From: Arthrobacter alpinus
GTDB taxonomy: Bacteria; Actinomycetota; Actinomycetes; Actinomycetales; Micrococcaceae
Direction: 5' to 3'
Assembly (NCBI RefSeq): GCF_001294625.1
Contig: NZ_CP012677.1
Location: forward strand, 3,968,001 to 4,032,000
Length of the DNA: 64,000 nucleotides
The notes beneath the pieces are model-generated. The model was not told the origin of the DNA and did not search any database. It worked only from the letters and a program-made list of their open reading frames with translations. Within the stretch, counting starts at the first letter, position 1, and the number at the start of each line of letters is the position of its first letter. Shown here one piece after another: positions 49,846-58,266 of this stretch. Both the position numbers and the translations under genes were made by a program.

Positions 49846-51162
49846 ATGCCACAGCAAGTTCACGTAGACCACGCGCTTTGGTTCACCGAGGCACGTTTTG
49901 GCATGTTTGTGCACTGGGGCTTGTATTCCTTGGCGGCCCGGCACGAGTGGGTGAAGTACCAGGAGGAAATATCCAACCAGGAGTACCAAAAATACTTTGA
50001 GCACTTTGACCCGGATCTCTACGACCCCCGGGAGTGGGCGGCAGCTGCCAAAAAGGCTGGCATGAAGTACGTGGTGCTGACCACCAAGCACCACGACGGA
50101 TTCTGCCTGTGGGATTCCGCCTTGACGGACTACAAGGCCAGCAACACCCCCTACGGCAAGGACCTGTTGACACCCTACGTCGAGGCGCTGCGCGAGGCGG
50201 GTCTGAAGGTGGGCTTCTACCACTCGGTCATCGACTGGCAGCATCCGGACTTCGCCATCGACGGCAACCACTCCGAGCGGAACAACCCGGCCGCCGTGGA
50301 ATTGAACAAGACCCGCGACGGCGGCAACTACCGTGCGTACCTGCACGGCCAGGTCCGCGAACTGCTGACCAACTACGGGAAGATCGATTACCTGTTCTTC
50401 GACTTCTCCTACCCCACCGTCGACGGCGCGGCGTCGGCCGGGACAACGTTCCCCGGCAAGGGCCGCAAGGATTGGGGCTCGGCGGAACTGCTGGGCATGA
50501 TCCGGGACTTGCAACCCGGCATCGTGGTCAACGACCGCCTGGATGTTCCCGGAGACTTTGTCACCCCAGAGCAGTACCAGCCCGCTGGCGCCATGTTCAG
50601 CGGGGGCAAACAAGTGCCGTGGGAGGCCTGTCAGACGCTTAACGGAAGCTGGGGCTATGACCGGGACAACCTCGACTACAAGTCTGCTGACCTGCTGGTG
50701 AGGATGCTCATTGACGGGGTGTCCAAGGGCGGAAACCTGCTGCTCAACGTCGGCCCTACGGCTCGTGGCGAGATCGATTCGCGCGCCCACGGCGCCCTTG
50801 ACGGCATGGGGGAGTGGATGCGTGTCCACGGCAGATCAATCTACGGCGCGGGGGCCGCCGCTGCGGTGCCGCCGCAGGACGGGCGGTACACTCGCCGCGG
50901 CGACCGGCTGTACCTGCACCTTTTTGCCTGGCCGTTCCAGTTTGTGCACCTGCCGGCGCTGGCGGGCAAGGTCCGCTATGCGCAGTTGCTCAACGACGCC
51001 TCAGAGGTGGCCATGATGATCCTTGGCCCGGGCCAGGCCGCAGGGCACATGACCCCTGCCGGCCAGGACGCCGGGACCTTGACGCTGAAGCTTCCTGTGC
51101 AACGGCCCAATGTGGCCGTGCCCGTGATTGAACTGTTCCTCAATGAAGAAGGTGAGATCTGA
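49846..51162 (+). CDS. Alpha-L-fucosidase (GH29)
   Basis: 438 residues. GH29 landmarks: WFTEARFGMFVHWGLYS, EWAAAAKKAGMKYVVLTTKHHDGFCLWDS, SVIDWQHPDF and the nucleophile Asp in KIDYLFFDFSYP. The C-terminal beta domain is short. There is no signal peptide, so it acts inside the cell on imported fucosylated oligosaccharides or glycosides rather than on intact glycans outside. It begins 4 bases after the dehydratase stop and shares its final base with the next start, so it is part of the operon. It releases L-fucose for the downstream enzymes. Confidence 0.94.
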   Translation: MPQQVHVDHALWFTEARFGMFVHWGLYSLAARHEWVKYQEEISNQEYQKYFEHFDPDLYDPREWAAAAKKAGMKYVVLTTKHHDGFCLWDSALTDYKASNTPYGKDLLTPYVEALREAGLKVGFYHSVIDWQHPDFAIDGNHSERNNPAAVELNKTRDGGNYRAYLHGQVRELLTNYGKIDYLFFDFSYPTVDGAASAGTTFPGKGRKDWGSAELLGMIRDLQPGIVVNDRLDVPGDFVTPEQYQPAGAMFSGGKQVPWEACQTLNGSWGYDRDNLDYKSADLLVRMLIDGVSKGGNLLLNVGPTARGEIDSRAHGALDGMGEWMRVHGRSIYGAGAAAAVPPQDGRYTRRGDRLYLHLFAWPFQFVHLPALAGKVRYAQLLNDASEVAMMILGPGQAAGHMTPAGQDAGTLTLKLPVQRPNVAVPVIELFLNEEGEI

Positions 51163-51473
51163 TGCACAAGATCGCCCTGCACACCCGACTCAAGGCGGGG
51201 AAAGAGGCAGAATACGATTCCGTCCACTCCACCATCAGTGACGAGCTTGACGCTGCCCTGCGCACCGCCGGCGTGCACCACTGGAACATCTGGCGCAGCG
51301 GCCGGGAACTCTTCCACGTCGTCGAGGTGGATGACTACCAGGCAATGCGCAAGGAACTCGCCACCAACCCCGTGAACATCGTCTGGCAGTCCGTCATGGC
51401 CGAGTTGCTCGAGGTTGCGGACGACTACTCCGGCGATGACATGGGCTTGGCGAAAGTGTGGGAACTGCCATGA
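51162..51473 (+). CDS. L-rhamnose/L-fucose mutarotase family protein
   Basis: 103 residues, the exact size of the RhaM family: MHKIALHTRLKAGKEAEYDSVHSTI with the catalytic His, VHHWNIWRSGRELFHVVEVDDY and a C-terminal AKVWEL. These dimeric enzymes interconvert the alpha and beta anomers of 6-deoxy sugars. In this operon the substrate is probably L-fucose, delivered in the anomer the dehydrogenase needs. It overlaps the fucosidase stop by one base and the reductase start by four. Confidence 0.9.
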   Translation: MHKIALHTRLKAGKEAEYDSVHSTISDELDAALRTAGVHHWNIWRSGRELFHVVEVDDYQAMRKELATNPVNIVWQSVMAELLEVADDYSGDDMGLAKVWELP

Positions 51474-52438
51474 GTGTTCCGGAACTGGGCCGGCTGGGCT
51501 TCGGTGCCGCGGGCATCGGCAATTTGTATCGGGCCATGGACGATGCCGTTGCTACCGCCACCATCGCGGCCGCCTGGGACACGGGCATCAGGTACTTTGA
51601 CACGGCACCCCACTACGGGCTGGGCCTGTCAGAGCGCCGTGTGGGCGCCTTCTTGGCCACGAAACCCCGCAATGAGTTTGTTATTTCCACCAAGGTGGGG
51701 CGCATCCTGGAGCCGGCGTTCAACCCGTCGGGGGCCAGGGACGCCGAAGGCTTCGATGTTCCAGCGGACGCCGTGCGCCGCTGGGACCCTTCCGAAGCCG
51801 GCATCCGCCGCAGCCTTGAGGACTCCCTGACACGGCTGGGCCTGGACCGCATCGACATCGCCTACTTGCACGACCCCGACGTCTACGACCTGGAAGCCGG
51901 AATCAGTCAGGCCCTGCCGGCGCTGGAAAAGCTGCGCGCCGAGGGCCTGGTCGGGGCCATCGGTGTGGGAGCCAACTCCGCCCACGCGCTGCGCGAGTGC
52001 GTGCAGGCCGCGGACCTGGACCTGATCATGCTCGCCGGACGCTACACCCTGCTGGAACAGCCTGCCGCCGCCGCTCTGCTGCCCCTGTGCGCCGAACGTG
52101 GCGTGGGCGTGGCCAATTGCGGCGCCTTCAACTCCGGACTCCTGGCCCGGCCGGTGGTCCCGGCGGATGCGCACTACAACTACGAGCCCGCCCCGGCCGC
52201 CATTGTGGCCCGTGCCAGGGCGCTCGCTGCCTGCTGCGAGGAATTTGGTGTGGAACTGCCGACGGCGGCACTTCATTTTGCCGCCAACCATCCCGTCGTG
52301 CGCACAGTGGTTGTGGGCGCGAGCCGCCCCGAACAAATTACACAAAGTGCACAACGCATGTCGACGCCGGTCCCGGCAGGGTTGTGGAACGAAATGGTCG
52401 ACCGCGGGCTGCTTGCGGGGGAGCTCGTCCATGGCTAA
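51470..52438 (+). CDS. Aldo/keto reductase, likely L-fucose 1-dehydrogenase
   Basis: 322 residues from ATG 51470, which overlaps the mutarotase TGA (ATGA). Aldo/keto reductase motifs are RYFDTAPHYGLGLSERRVGAFL (Asp and Tyr of the tetrad), STKVGRIL (Lys) and LDRIDIAYLHDPD (His), with ASRPEQI at the cofactor end. The family includes D-threo-aldose 1-dehydrogenases that oxidise L-fucose to L-fucono-1,5-lactone, matching the next gene, a lactonase. The coenzyme is not evident. Confidence 0.9.
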   Translation: MSVPELGRLGFGAAGIGNLYRAMDDAVATATIAAAWDTGIRYFDTAPHYGLGLSERRVGAFLATKPRNEFVISTKVGRILEPAFNPSGARDAEGFDVPADAVRRWDPSEAGIRRSLEDSLTRLGLDRIDIAYLHDPDVYDLEAGISQALPALEKLRAEGLVGAIGVGANSAHALRECVQAADLDLIMLAGRYTLLEQPAAAALLPLCAERGVGVANCGAFNSGLLARPVVPADAHYNYEPAPAAIVARARALAACCEEFGVELPTAALHFAANHPVVRTVVVGASRPEQITQSAQRMSTPVPAGLWNEMVDRGLLAGELVHG

Positions 52439-53345
52439 GACGCCCGCACCGGCCACCGCTGTGCCGACCACCGCTGTGGTGGGCCGGACGCCTCAGACGG
52501 GCAACGGCGTCGTCCGCCTGGATTCCCACCTGCACCTGTGGGAGTTGGGGGAGGGCATGTATTCCTGGCTAAATCCTGAATTGGGGCCGCTCTACAACAC
52601 CTTTACGGCGGGGCAGTCCCGGGAAACACTGGCTGGTGCGGGGGTTCGGCGCGCCATCCTGGTGCAGGCGGATGACACCGCCGCGGATACCGTGGCCATG
52701 CTGGAAAACGCTGCGGAGAACGATTTCATCGCCGGCGTGGTGGGCTGGCTGCCGCTGGAAGATCCTGCAGCCGGGGCCTCTTTGTTGGAGAAATGGTTGG
52801 CACAGCCCAAGTTTTGTGGCGTGCGGACCTTGATCCATGACGATCCGCGCCCGAATGTGCTGGATCTTGCCCCGGTGCGGGAGTCCCTGCGCATGCTGGC
52901 ACGGGCAGGGCTGCCCTTCGACGTGCCGGACGCGTTCCCCCGGCATCTGGGGCAGGTGGCGGCCCTTGCCGCCGAGTTGCCCGGGCTGACGGTGGTGCTG
53001 GACCACCTGGGCAAGCCGCCGCGGGCCGGAACGCCTGACGAGTTAGCGCACTGGGAGCGGGAATTCCGGGCTGTGGCTGCCCTGCCCAACACCGTGGCCA
53101 AGCTGTCCGGGCTGCATTGCCCCGGTGCAGAATTCAGCGCGCAGGCGTTGGAGAGGGTCTGGGACATTGCCTTGGACGCCTTCGGGCCGCAGCGGCTCAT
53201 GTTTGGCGGGGACTGGCCCGTGAGCCTGCTCGGGGCAGACTACGCGCGATGCGTTCAGGTGGTGGCAGCCCTGCTTGAGCCCTTGAGCGGCACCGAAGCC
53301 GCTGACATTTGGTCGGGCACCGCTGAGCGGATTTACCTCCGATAA
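52431..53345 (+). CDS. Amidohydrolase, likely L-fucono-1,5-lactonase
   Basis: 304 residues from ATG 52431, overlapping the reductase gene by 8 bases. It is a metal-dependent TIM-barrel hydrolase: RLDSHLHLWE (HxH), GVRTLIHDDPRP, VVLDHLGKPP and FGGDWPVSLL with the catalytic Asp. The first ~25 residues (Ala/Pro/Thr-rich) are an unusual extension. Family members open six-membered sugar lactones, here giving L-fuconate for the dehydratase at the head of the operon. Confidence 0.9.
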   Translation: MAKTPAPATAVPTTAVVGRTPQTGNGVVRLDSHLHLWELGEGMYSWLNPELGPLYNTFTAGQSRETLAGAGVRRAILVQADDTAADTVAMLENAAENDFIAGVVGWLPLEDPAAGASLLEKWLAQPKFCGVRTLIHDDPRPNVLDLAPVRESLRMLARAGLPFDVPDAFPRHLGQVAALAAELPGLTVVLDHLGKPPRAGTPDELAHWEREFRAVAALPNTVAKLSGLHCPGAEFSAQALERVWDIALDAFGPQRLMFGGDWPVSLLGADYARCVQVVAALLEPLSGTEAADIWSGTAERIYLR

Positions 53346-53354
53346 CCTTTTCGT

Positions 53355-53369
53355 AAACATCGGATGTTT
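53355..53369 (+). promoter_or_regulatory. Perfect 15-bp palindrome AAACATC-G-GATGTTT
   Basis: The second copy of the palindrome seen at 48432-48446, differing only in the central base. It begins 10 bases after the lactonase stop, upstream of the sugar ABC importer operon, so it probably controls a separate promoter for transport. Confidence 0.8.
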
Positions 53370-53566
53370 TAGCGTAAAATATCTATCTTTGTGTCGTGGA
53401 TAACATACCATGGGGTAAGTTCCGTTGCTCCAATGGTGGAATCGGATCCACGTGAATACCGACGTTACGGTAATATTCAAACAATTTGTCAGACTTTGGC
53501 GCTCGGGGAACCGCTTCGCCAAGAGGTCTGACGTCAGATCTCATTAATAACGCTTGAGAGGGCAGT

Positions 53567-55099
53567 ATGAGCAACCATCTTCTTCGCATGAGCGGGGTGA
53601 ACAAGAGTTTCCCTGGCGTCAAGGCACTGTCAGAGATGCAGCTGGATCTGGGATACAACGAGGTTCTGGCCCTGGTGGGCGAGAACGGTGCCGGCAAGTC
53701 AACCCTCATGAAACTGCTCTCCGGCATCTATGTCCCTGACTCCGGCAAGTTTGAAATTGACGGCGAAGAGGTCGCTATTGCGGGCACTAAGCATGCTCAG
53801 GAACTGGGTATCAGCATCATCCACCAGGAATTCAACCTGATGCAGGACCTGACGGTGGCCCAGAACATCTACATCGGCCGCGAACCCCGTCTTGGCGGCA
53901 TGTTCCTCAGTGAACGCAGGCTCAACCGCAAGGCCGCATTCTTGTTCGAGAAGATCAACATCGATCTGGACCCGAAGGCCCGTGTGGGAGACCTAACAGT
54001 TGCCAAGCAGCAGATGGTCGAAATAGCGAAGGCACTCTCCTACAAGTCACGCATCCTGATCATGGATGAGCCGACCGCTGCGTTGAACGACGCTGAAGTG
54101 GCCACCTTGCACGATCTCATCCGGAACTTCACCAGCGAAAAAACCGGTGTCATCTACATCTCGCACCGAATGGATGAGCTCAAAGCCATCTCCAACCGCA
54201 TCAGCGTCATACGCGACGGCGAATACATCGACACCGTCAACACCGCCGAAACCAGCATGGCCGAGGTCATAAACTTGATGGTTGGCCGGGAAATCTCCGG
54301 AAACCAGCGTCCGGAAGCAATCCCACACACCAGCGACGTCGTCTTGAAGGTGACCGGGCTCTGCACCAAAGATCTCCTGGACAATGTCAGCTTTGAGCTG
54401 CGTAAGGGGGAAATTTTGGGTTTTGCCGGCCTCATGGGTGCCGGCCGGACCGAGGTGGCTCGCGCCATCGTGGGAGCTGACCGTATTAGCTCAGGATCCA
54501 TTGAGCTAAACGGTTCCCCGGTGACCATTGGAAATCCGGCCATCGCCGCCAACCTGGGCCTTGGGTACCTCTCGGAAGACCGCAAACATCTTGGGCTGAT
54601 GCTCGAACGCGACGTCAAGGACAACATTGCTCTGAGCTCGCTGAAGATGTTTAGCCGCATGGGTGTCCTGGATAACCGGGCCATGAAAGCCACGGCAACC
54701 GAATACATTGACAAGCTGCGCATCAAGACGCCCTCAAGTGCCCAAGCGGCCAAGAACCTCTCGGGCGGCAACCAGCAAAAGATCGTCATTGCCAAATGGC
54801 TCGTCAAGGACTGCGACGTCCTCATCTTTGATGAGCCCACCCGCGGCATCGACGTAGGTGCCAAGGAAGAGATCTACACACTCCTGAACGACCTGGCGGC
54901 GCAAGGGAAGTCCATCATCATGATCTCCTCAGAACTGCCCGAGGTCCTGCGGCTTTCACACCGCATCGCCGTGATGTGCGAGGGGCGGCTCACCGGATTC
55001 CTTTCCAACGCCGAGGCCAACCAGGCAAACATCATGGCCTTGGCTACGCAAAGTACTGAAGATGCCACCGCCAGCAACCGTGCCAGCGCGCAGCGCTAA
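53567..55099 (+). CDS. Sugar ABC transporter ATPase (RbsA/MglA type)
   Basis: 510 residues with two nucleotide-binding halves. The first is canonical (GENGAGKSTLMKLLSG; LTVAKQQMVEIAKAL; ILIMDEPTAALND). The second has the degenerate Walker A (GLMGAGRTEVARAI) that is normal for this family, plus LSGGNQQKIVIAKWL and IFDEPTRGIDVG. It powers a ribose-type monosaccharide importer with the next two genes. Context suggests L-fucose or a fucoside as cargo. Confidence 0.93.
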   Translation: MSNHLLRMSGVNKSFPGVKALSEMQLDLGYNEVLALVGENGAGKSTLMKLLSGIYVPDSGKFEIDGEEVAIAGTKHAQELGISIIHQEFNLMQDLTVAQNIYIGREPRLGGMFLSERRLNRKAAFLFEKINIDLDPKARVGDLTVAKQQMVEIAKALSYKSRILIMDEPTAALNDAEVATLHDLIRNFTSEKTGVIYISHRMDELKAISNRISVIRDGEYIDTVNTAETSMAEVINLMVGREISGNQRPEAIPHTSDVVLKVTGLCTKDLLDNVSFELRKGEILGFAGLMGAGRTEVARAIVGADRISSGSIELNGSPVTIGNPAIAANLGLGYLSEDRKHLGLMLERDVKDNIALSSLKMFSRMGVLDNRAMKATATEYIDKLRIKTPSSAQAAKNLSGGNQQKIVIAKWLVKDCDVLIFDEPTRGIDVGAKEEIYTLLNDLAAQGKSIIMISSELPEVLRLSHRIAVMCEGRLTGFLSNAEANQANIMALATQSTEDATASNRASAQR

Positions 55100-55127
55100 A
55101 CCAAGACAAGAAAGTGAAGGCTAAGAC

Positions 55128-56150
55128 ATGACCTTGGTAAAGGACACTGCGCAAACTAGCAAGATTGCCAGTGACAAGAAATCAGAAATGGCAACCCGAA
55201 TCCGGGCCAGCTTCCAGCAGTTGTTGGCATTTGCAAGTTTGTTGGCCCTTGTGGTGTTCTTCTCTGTCGCCAGCGAGAACTTCTATCAAGCCGGCAACCT
55301 CTCCAACATCCTGCTCTCCACCGTAGTGACAGGCCTGTTGGCGCTGGGCACCACGTTTGTCATCATCACCGGTGGCATCGACCTGTCCATCGGTACGGGC
55401 ATGACGCTTTGCTCGGTCATGACGGCCTGGTTCATGACTCAACTGGGGCTGCCCATGATCCTGGGCGTGCTGGCCGGCGTGGCCTTCGGTGCCCTCATCG
55501 GCAGTGTCAACGGTTTCTTTGTTGCAGTGCTGAAAATCCCGTCCTTTATTGCCACACTGGCCATGATGATGGTGGCCGCAGGATTAGCGCTTGTCATTTC
55601 CGGCACCAAACCGATCTACACCAATGAGGTGCCAGGCTTCCAGAAGATCTTCGCCCTGGGCAAATCCATTCCCGGATTGGTCATCCCCAACGCCGTGTTT
55701 ATCCTGTTCGCTGCAGCCATCATTGCCGGCCTGATCTTGTCCAAGACAGTCCTTGGACGCTACACCTACTCTATTGGCAGCAACGAGCAGGCCACAGCCC
55801 TCTCCGGTGTGAACGTGACCAAGTGGACAGTGCTGATCTACACCCTGGCAGGTTCCTTCACCGGCCTGGCTGGCGTCATCGCCACGGCCCGCTTGAACTC
55901 GGCCCAGCCAGCAGGTGGCATGGGCCTGGAGCTTCAGGCGATTGCCGCCGTCGTTATTGGCGGAACCTCCCTGCAAGGCGGCAAGGGCTCAATCATCGGC
56001 ACAGTGATTGGTGCGCTGATCATGTCCGTTCTGACCAACGGACTCACCCTCATGTCCATCCCGCAGGAGTGGCAGCAGGTGGCCGTGGGCGTGGTCATCA
56101 TTCTCGCCGTTTACCTGGACATGATGCGTCGCAAAAAGACCGCCAAATAG
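55128..56150 (+). CDS. Sugar ABC transporter permease (RbsC type)
   Basis: 340 residues with about 9-10 membrane helices after a ~35-residue cytoplasmic start. Family markers are IITGGIDLSIGTGMTLCSV, SVNGFFVAVLKIPSFIATLAMM, GRYTYSIGSNEQATALSGVNV and VVIGGTSLQGGKGSIIGTVIGAL. It forms the homodimeric channel of the importer. It lies 28 bases after the ATPase gene and 74 before the binding-protein gene. Confidence 0.93.
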   Translation: MTLVKDTAQTSKIASDKKSEMATRIRASFQQLLAFASLLALVVFFSVASENFYQAGNLSNILLSTVVTGLLALGTTFVIITGGIDLSIGTGMTLCSVMTAWFMTQLGLPMILGVLAGVAFGALIGSVNGFFVAVLKIPSFIATLAMMMVAAGLALVISGTKPIYTNEVPGFQKIFALGKSIPGLVIPNAVFILFAAAIIAGLILSKTVLGRYTYSIGSNEQATALSGVNVTKWTVLIYTLAGSFTGLAGVIATARLNSAQPAGGMGLELQAIAAVVIGGTSLQGGKGSIIGTVIGALIMSVLTNGLTLMSIPQEWQQVAVGVVIILAVYLDMMRRKKTAK

Positions 56151-56224
56151 ACTTTCCAGCCGCATTTCCCAGCACTGCCGAAACCCATTTAGCCAAAGCG
56201 TTCTCACAAAGGAGTAAGAAAATC

Positions 56225-57199
56225 ATGCAAAGAAGAAAATTCCTCTCACTGGCCTCCATCGCTGCACTGTCCCTGAGCGTTGCTGCCTGCGATACCCCGG
56301 CAGCAACCCAGGATGCCGCGGCCGGCAAGAAGCCGTACATCGCCATTGTTTCCAAGGGCTTCCAGCACCAGTTCTGGCAGTCTGTGAAGCAGGGCGCCGA
56401 GAACGCGGCGAAGGAATTCAACGTTGATATCTCCTTTGAGGGCCCGGACAAGGAAACCAACGTTTCCCAGCAGATGGACCAGCTGAACAACGCCATGGCC
56501 AAGAACCCGCAGGCCCTGGCCCTGGCGGCACTTGACTCGAAGGCCGCCGAGGGCGTGCTGCAGGAGGCCAAGGGCAAGAACATCCCCGTCATCGCCTTTG
56601 ACTCCGGCGTGGACTCCACCGTCCCCGTCGCCACCGCATCCACGGACAATAAGGCGGCCGCCGCTGAGGCTGCCAAACACATGGCGGAGCTGTTGGGCAA
56701 CAAGGGCGACATCGCCATCATCGGCCACTCGCAGACGGCGACCTCCGGCACCGATCGTCGCGATGGCTTTGTTGACTACTTGAAGAAGAATGCGCCGGAC
56801 ATCAAGGTCGTTGACATCCAGTACGCCGATGGCGACCAGGCCAAGTCCACGGATGCGGCTAAGGCCATTATGACCGCCTATCCGAACCTTGCCGGCGTGT
56901 ACGGCACCAACGAGGGTGCCGCCATCGGCGTTGTCAACGCTGTCAAAGAAGCGGGCAAGTCCGGCAAGCTCATCATCGTCGGCTTCGACTCCGGCAAGGC
57001 CCAGATGGACGCTATCAAGGAGGGCCTCATGTCCGGGGCCGTCACCCAGAACCCCGTGGGCATCGGCTACGAAACCGTCAAGGCCGCCGTCGCCGCCATC
57101 AAGGGAGAGAAGGTGGAGAAGGTTATCGACACCGGCTTCTACTGGTACGACAAGGCCAACATCGCAGATCCCAAGATCGCTGCGAACCTCTACGAGTAG
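56225..57199 (+). CDS. Sugar ABC transporter substrate-binding lipoprotein (RbsB type)
   Basis: 324 residues from ATG 56225 (AAGGAG 10 bases upstream). Signal MQRRKFLSLASIAALSLSVAAC ends in a lipobox, so the protein is anchored outside the membrane. The periplasmic-binding fold of type 1 follows: PYIAIVSKGFQHQFWQSVKQGAENAAKEF, IPVIAFDSGVDS, GVYGTNEGAAIGVVNAVKEAG and IIVGFDSGKAQMDAIKEG. It determines what the importer takes up; L-fucose is the best guess from the operon context. Confidence 0.92.
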   Translation: MQRRKFLSLASIAALSLSVAACDTPAATQDAAAGKKPYIAIVSKGFQHQFWQSVKQGAENAAKEFNVDISFEGPDKETNVSQQMDQLNNAMAKNPQALALAALDSKAAEGVLQEAKGKNIPVIAFDSGVDSTVPVATASTDNKAAAAEAAKHMAELLGNKGDIAIIGHSQTATSGTDRRDGFVDYLKKNAPDIKVVDIQYADGDQAKSTDAAKAIMTAYPNLAGVYGTNEGAAIGVVNAVKEAGKSGKLIIVGFDSGKAQMDAIKEGLMSGAVTQNPVGIGYETVKAAVAAIKGEKVEKVIDTGFYWYDKANIADPKIAANLYE

Positions 57200-57226
57200 G
57201 ATTCGCGCTAAGGTCGGGGCCGTTGT

Positions 57227-57268
57227 GGAAGGCCGGGGGCCGTTGTGGTGATTCGCCCCCGGCCTTCC
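57227..57268. terminator. 14-bp perfect hairpin between convergent genes
   Basis: Arms 57227-57240 and 57255-57268 pair perfectly (14-base loop) between the binding-protein gene and the convergent regulator. A TTCC tail follows on the plus strand. Confidence 0.75.
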
Positions 57269-57290
57269 CCGGATCTGAAAGAGGCCGCTG

Positions 57291-57962
57291 CTAGAGTGCC
57301 TGGCGCAGCCACTGCTCCACCCCGCTGATGTGGACGGTGAGGAGGGCCTTGGCCAACTCTGCGTCGCCACGTTCCAAGGCCTCGATGATGGCTGTGTGTT
57401 CGGCAAGCGTACGGTCAACGGCTTTTTCCTGAGTCAGGCCGCGCCAGATGCGTGCTCGGACAGTGCTGCTGGAGAGTCCATCCAAAACACTTGTCAGGTA
57501 GGAATTATTTGCCGCAGTGGCGATCAGGCCGTGGAAGACAAGGTCGTGCTCCACGAGCGACTCGACGCTGGTGTCATCGCCAATGTTCTCCATGGTGGCG
57601 CGCAGCTCGGTAATCTCCTCGGGCGATATCCGCCCTGCCGCCATCGCAGCTGCGGCCGGTTCCAGGATGCGGCGCACCTCAAAAATGTCCAGGATCGACT
57701 TGTCCTGGTGCAGGTCCACAATGAATGCCATGGCCTCGGTGAGCAGCTTGGGCTCCAGGCTGGTGACGTACGTGCCGTCCCCGCGGCGAACATCTAGTAC
57801 GCGGATGATTTCCAGGGCCTTTACGGCCTCGCGTAGTGAGCTACGGGAGAGGCCGAGTTTTTCGCTCAGTTCCTTCTCAGGCGGGAGCCTGTCTCCGGCT
57901 GACAGCTCGCCGGAGATGATCATGTCCTTGATCTTGGTGATTGCTTCGTCTGTAACGGCCAT
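57291..57962 (-). CDS. GntR/FadR-type regulator (likely fucose-gene repressor)
   Basis: 223 residues. The winged helix KIKDMIISGELSAGDRLPPEKELSEKLGLSRSSLREAVKALEIIRVLDVRRGDGTYV is typical FadR. The FCD domain (DIFEVRRILEPAAAAMAAGRI, EHDLVFHGLIATAANNSYL, EHTAIIEALERGDAELAKALLTVHISG) holds the metal-binding His residues. It faces the end of the importer operon, and the palindromes at 48432 and 53355 are its likely targets, with a half-site before its own gene. It differs clearly in sequence from the 36.9-kb regulator though both are FadR-type. Confidence 0.9.
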   Translation of the reverse strand: MAVTDEAITKIKDMIISGELSAGDRLPPEKELSEKLGLSRSSLREAVKALEIIRVLDVRRGDGTYVTSLEPKLLTEAMAFIVDLHQDKSILDIFEVRRILEPAAAAMAAGRISPEEITELRATMENIGDDTSVESLVEHDLVFHGLIATAANNSYLTSVLDGLSSSTVRARIWRGLTQEKAVDRTLAEHTAIIEALERGDAELAKALLTVHISGVEQWLRQAL

Positions 57963-57974
57963 GAATCAATTCTA

Positions 57975-57990
57975 TTGGTCGGATGTTTGA
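57975..57990 (-). promoter_or_regulatory. GATGTTT half-site before the FadR-type regulator
   Basis: TCGGATGTTTG (57979-57989) matches the centre and right arm of the 15-bp palindrome, while the left arm has diverged. It lies about 15 bases before the regulator start, suited to weak autoregulation. Confidence 0.5.
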
Positions 57991-58012
57991 TTCCGTGGTC
58001 AAACCGCGCACA

Positions 58013-58047
58013 AAAAGGCACCCCTGATTCAATCAGGGGTGCCTTTT
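58013..58047 (-). terminator. Intrinsic terminator of tRNA-Ser(GCT)
   Basis: A stem built on GGCACCCCTGATT/AATCAGGGGTGCC with A and T tracts at its base lies 18 bases beyond the tRNA 3' end on the minus strand. Confidence 0.8.
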
Positions 58048-58064
58048 CACTGCGATTTTCTCTG

Positions 58065-58152
58065 CGGAGACGGGGAGATTTGAACTCCCGGTGGAGTTGT
58101 GCCCCACACTTCATTAGCAGTGAAGCCCATTCGGCCGCTCTGGCACGTCTCC
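58065..58152 (-). tRNA. tRNA-Ser (anticodon GCT)
   Basis: Acceptor GGAGACG/CGTCTCC, anticodon loop CTGCTAA in stem CTTCA/TGAAG, long variable arm, T-loop GTTCAAATC, discriminator G. CCA is not encoded. Confidence 0.96.
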
Positions 58153-58266
58153 AGCACTGGCTAAGGTAGAAGCCCCTAACCAGCATCCCAAACTTTACCC
58201 AGTTGAACGGGCCAAAGCAAAACGAAGACAGGGGGCCGGGCAAATCAGGTCAGGGAGAGCCGTAGC

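Noticed and set aside
49765..50829. Minus-strand frame of 354 codons
   Set aside because: Antisense to the GH29 fucosidase gene, which has clear family motifs on the plus strand.
55823..56224. N-terminal extension of the sugar-binding protein
   Set aside because: It reads the permease gene in another frame; the lipoprotein signal starting at 56225 fixes the true start.
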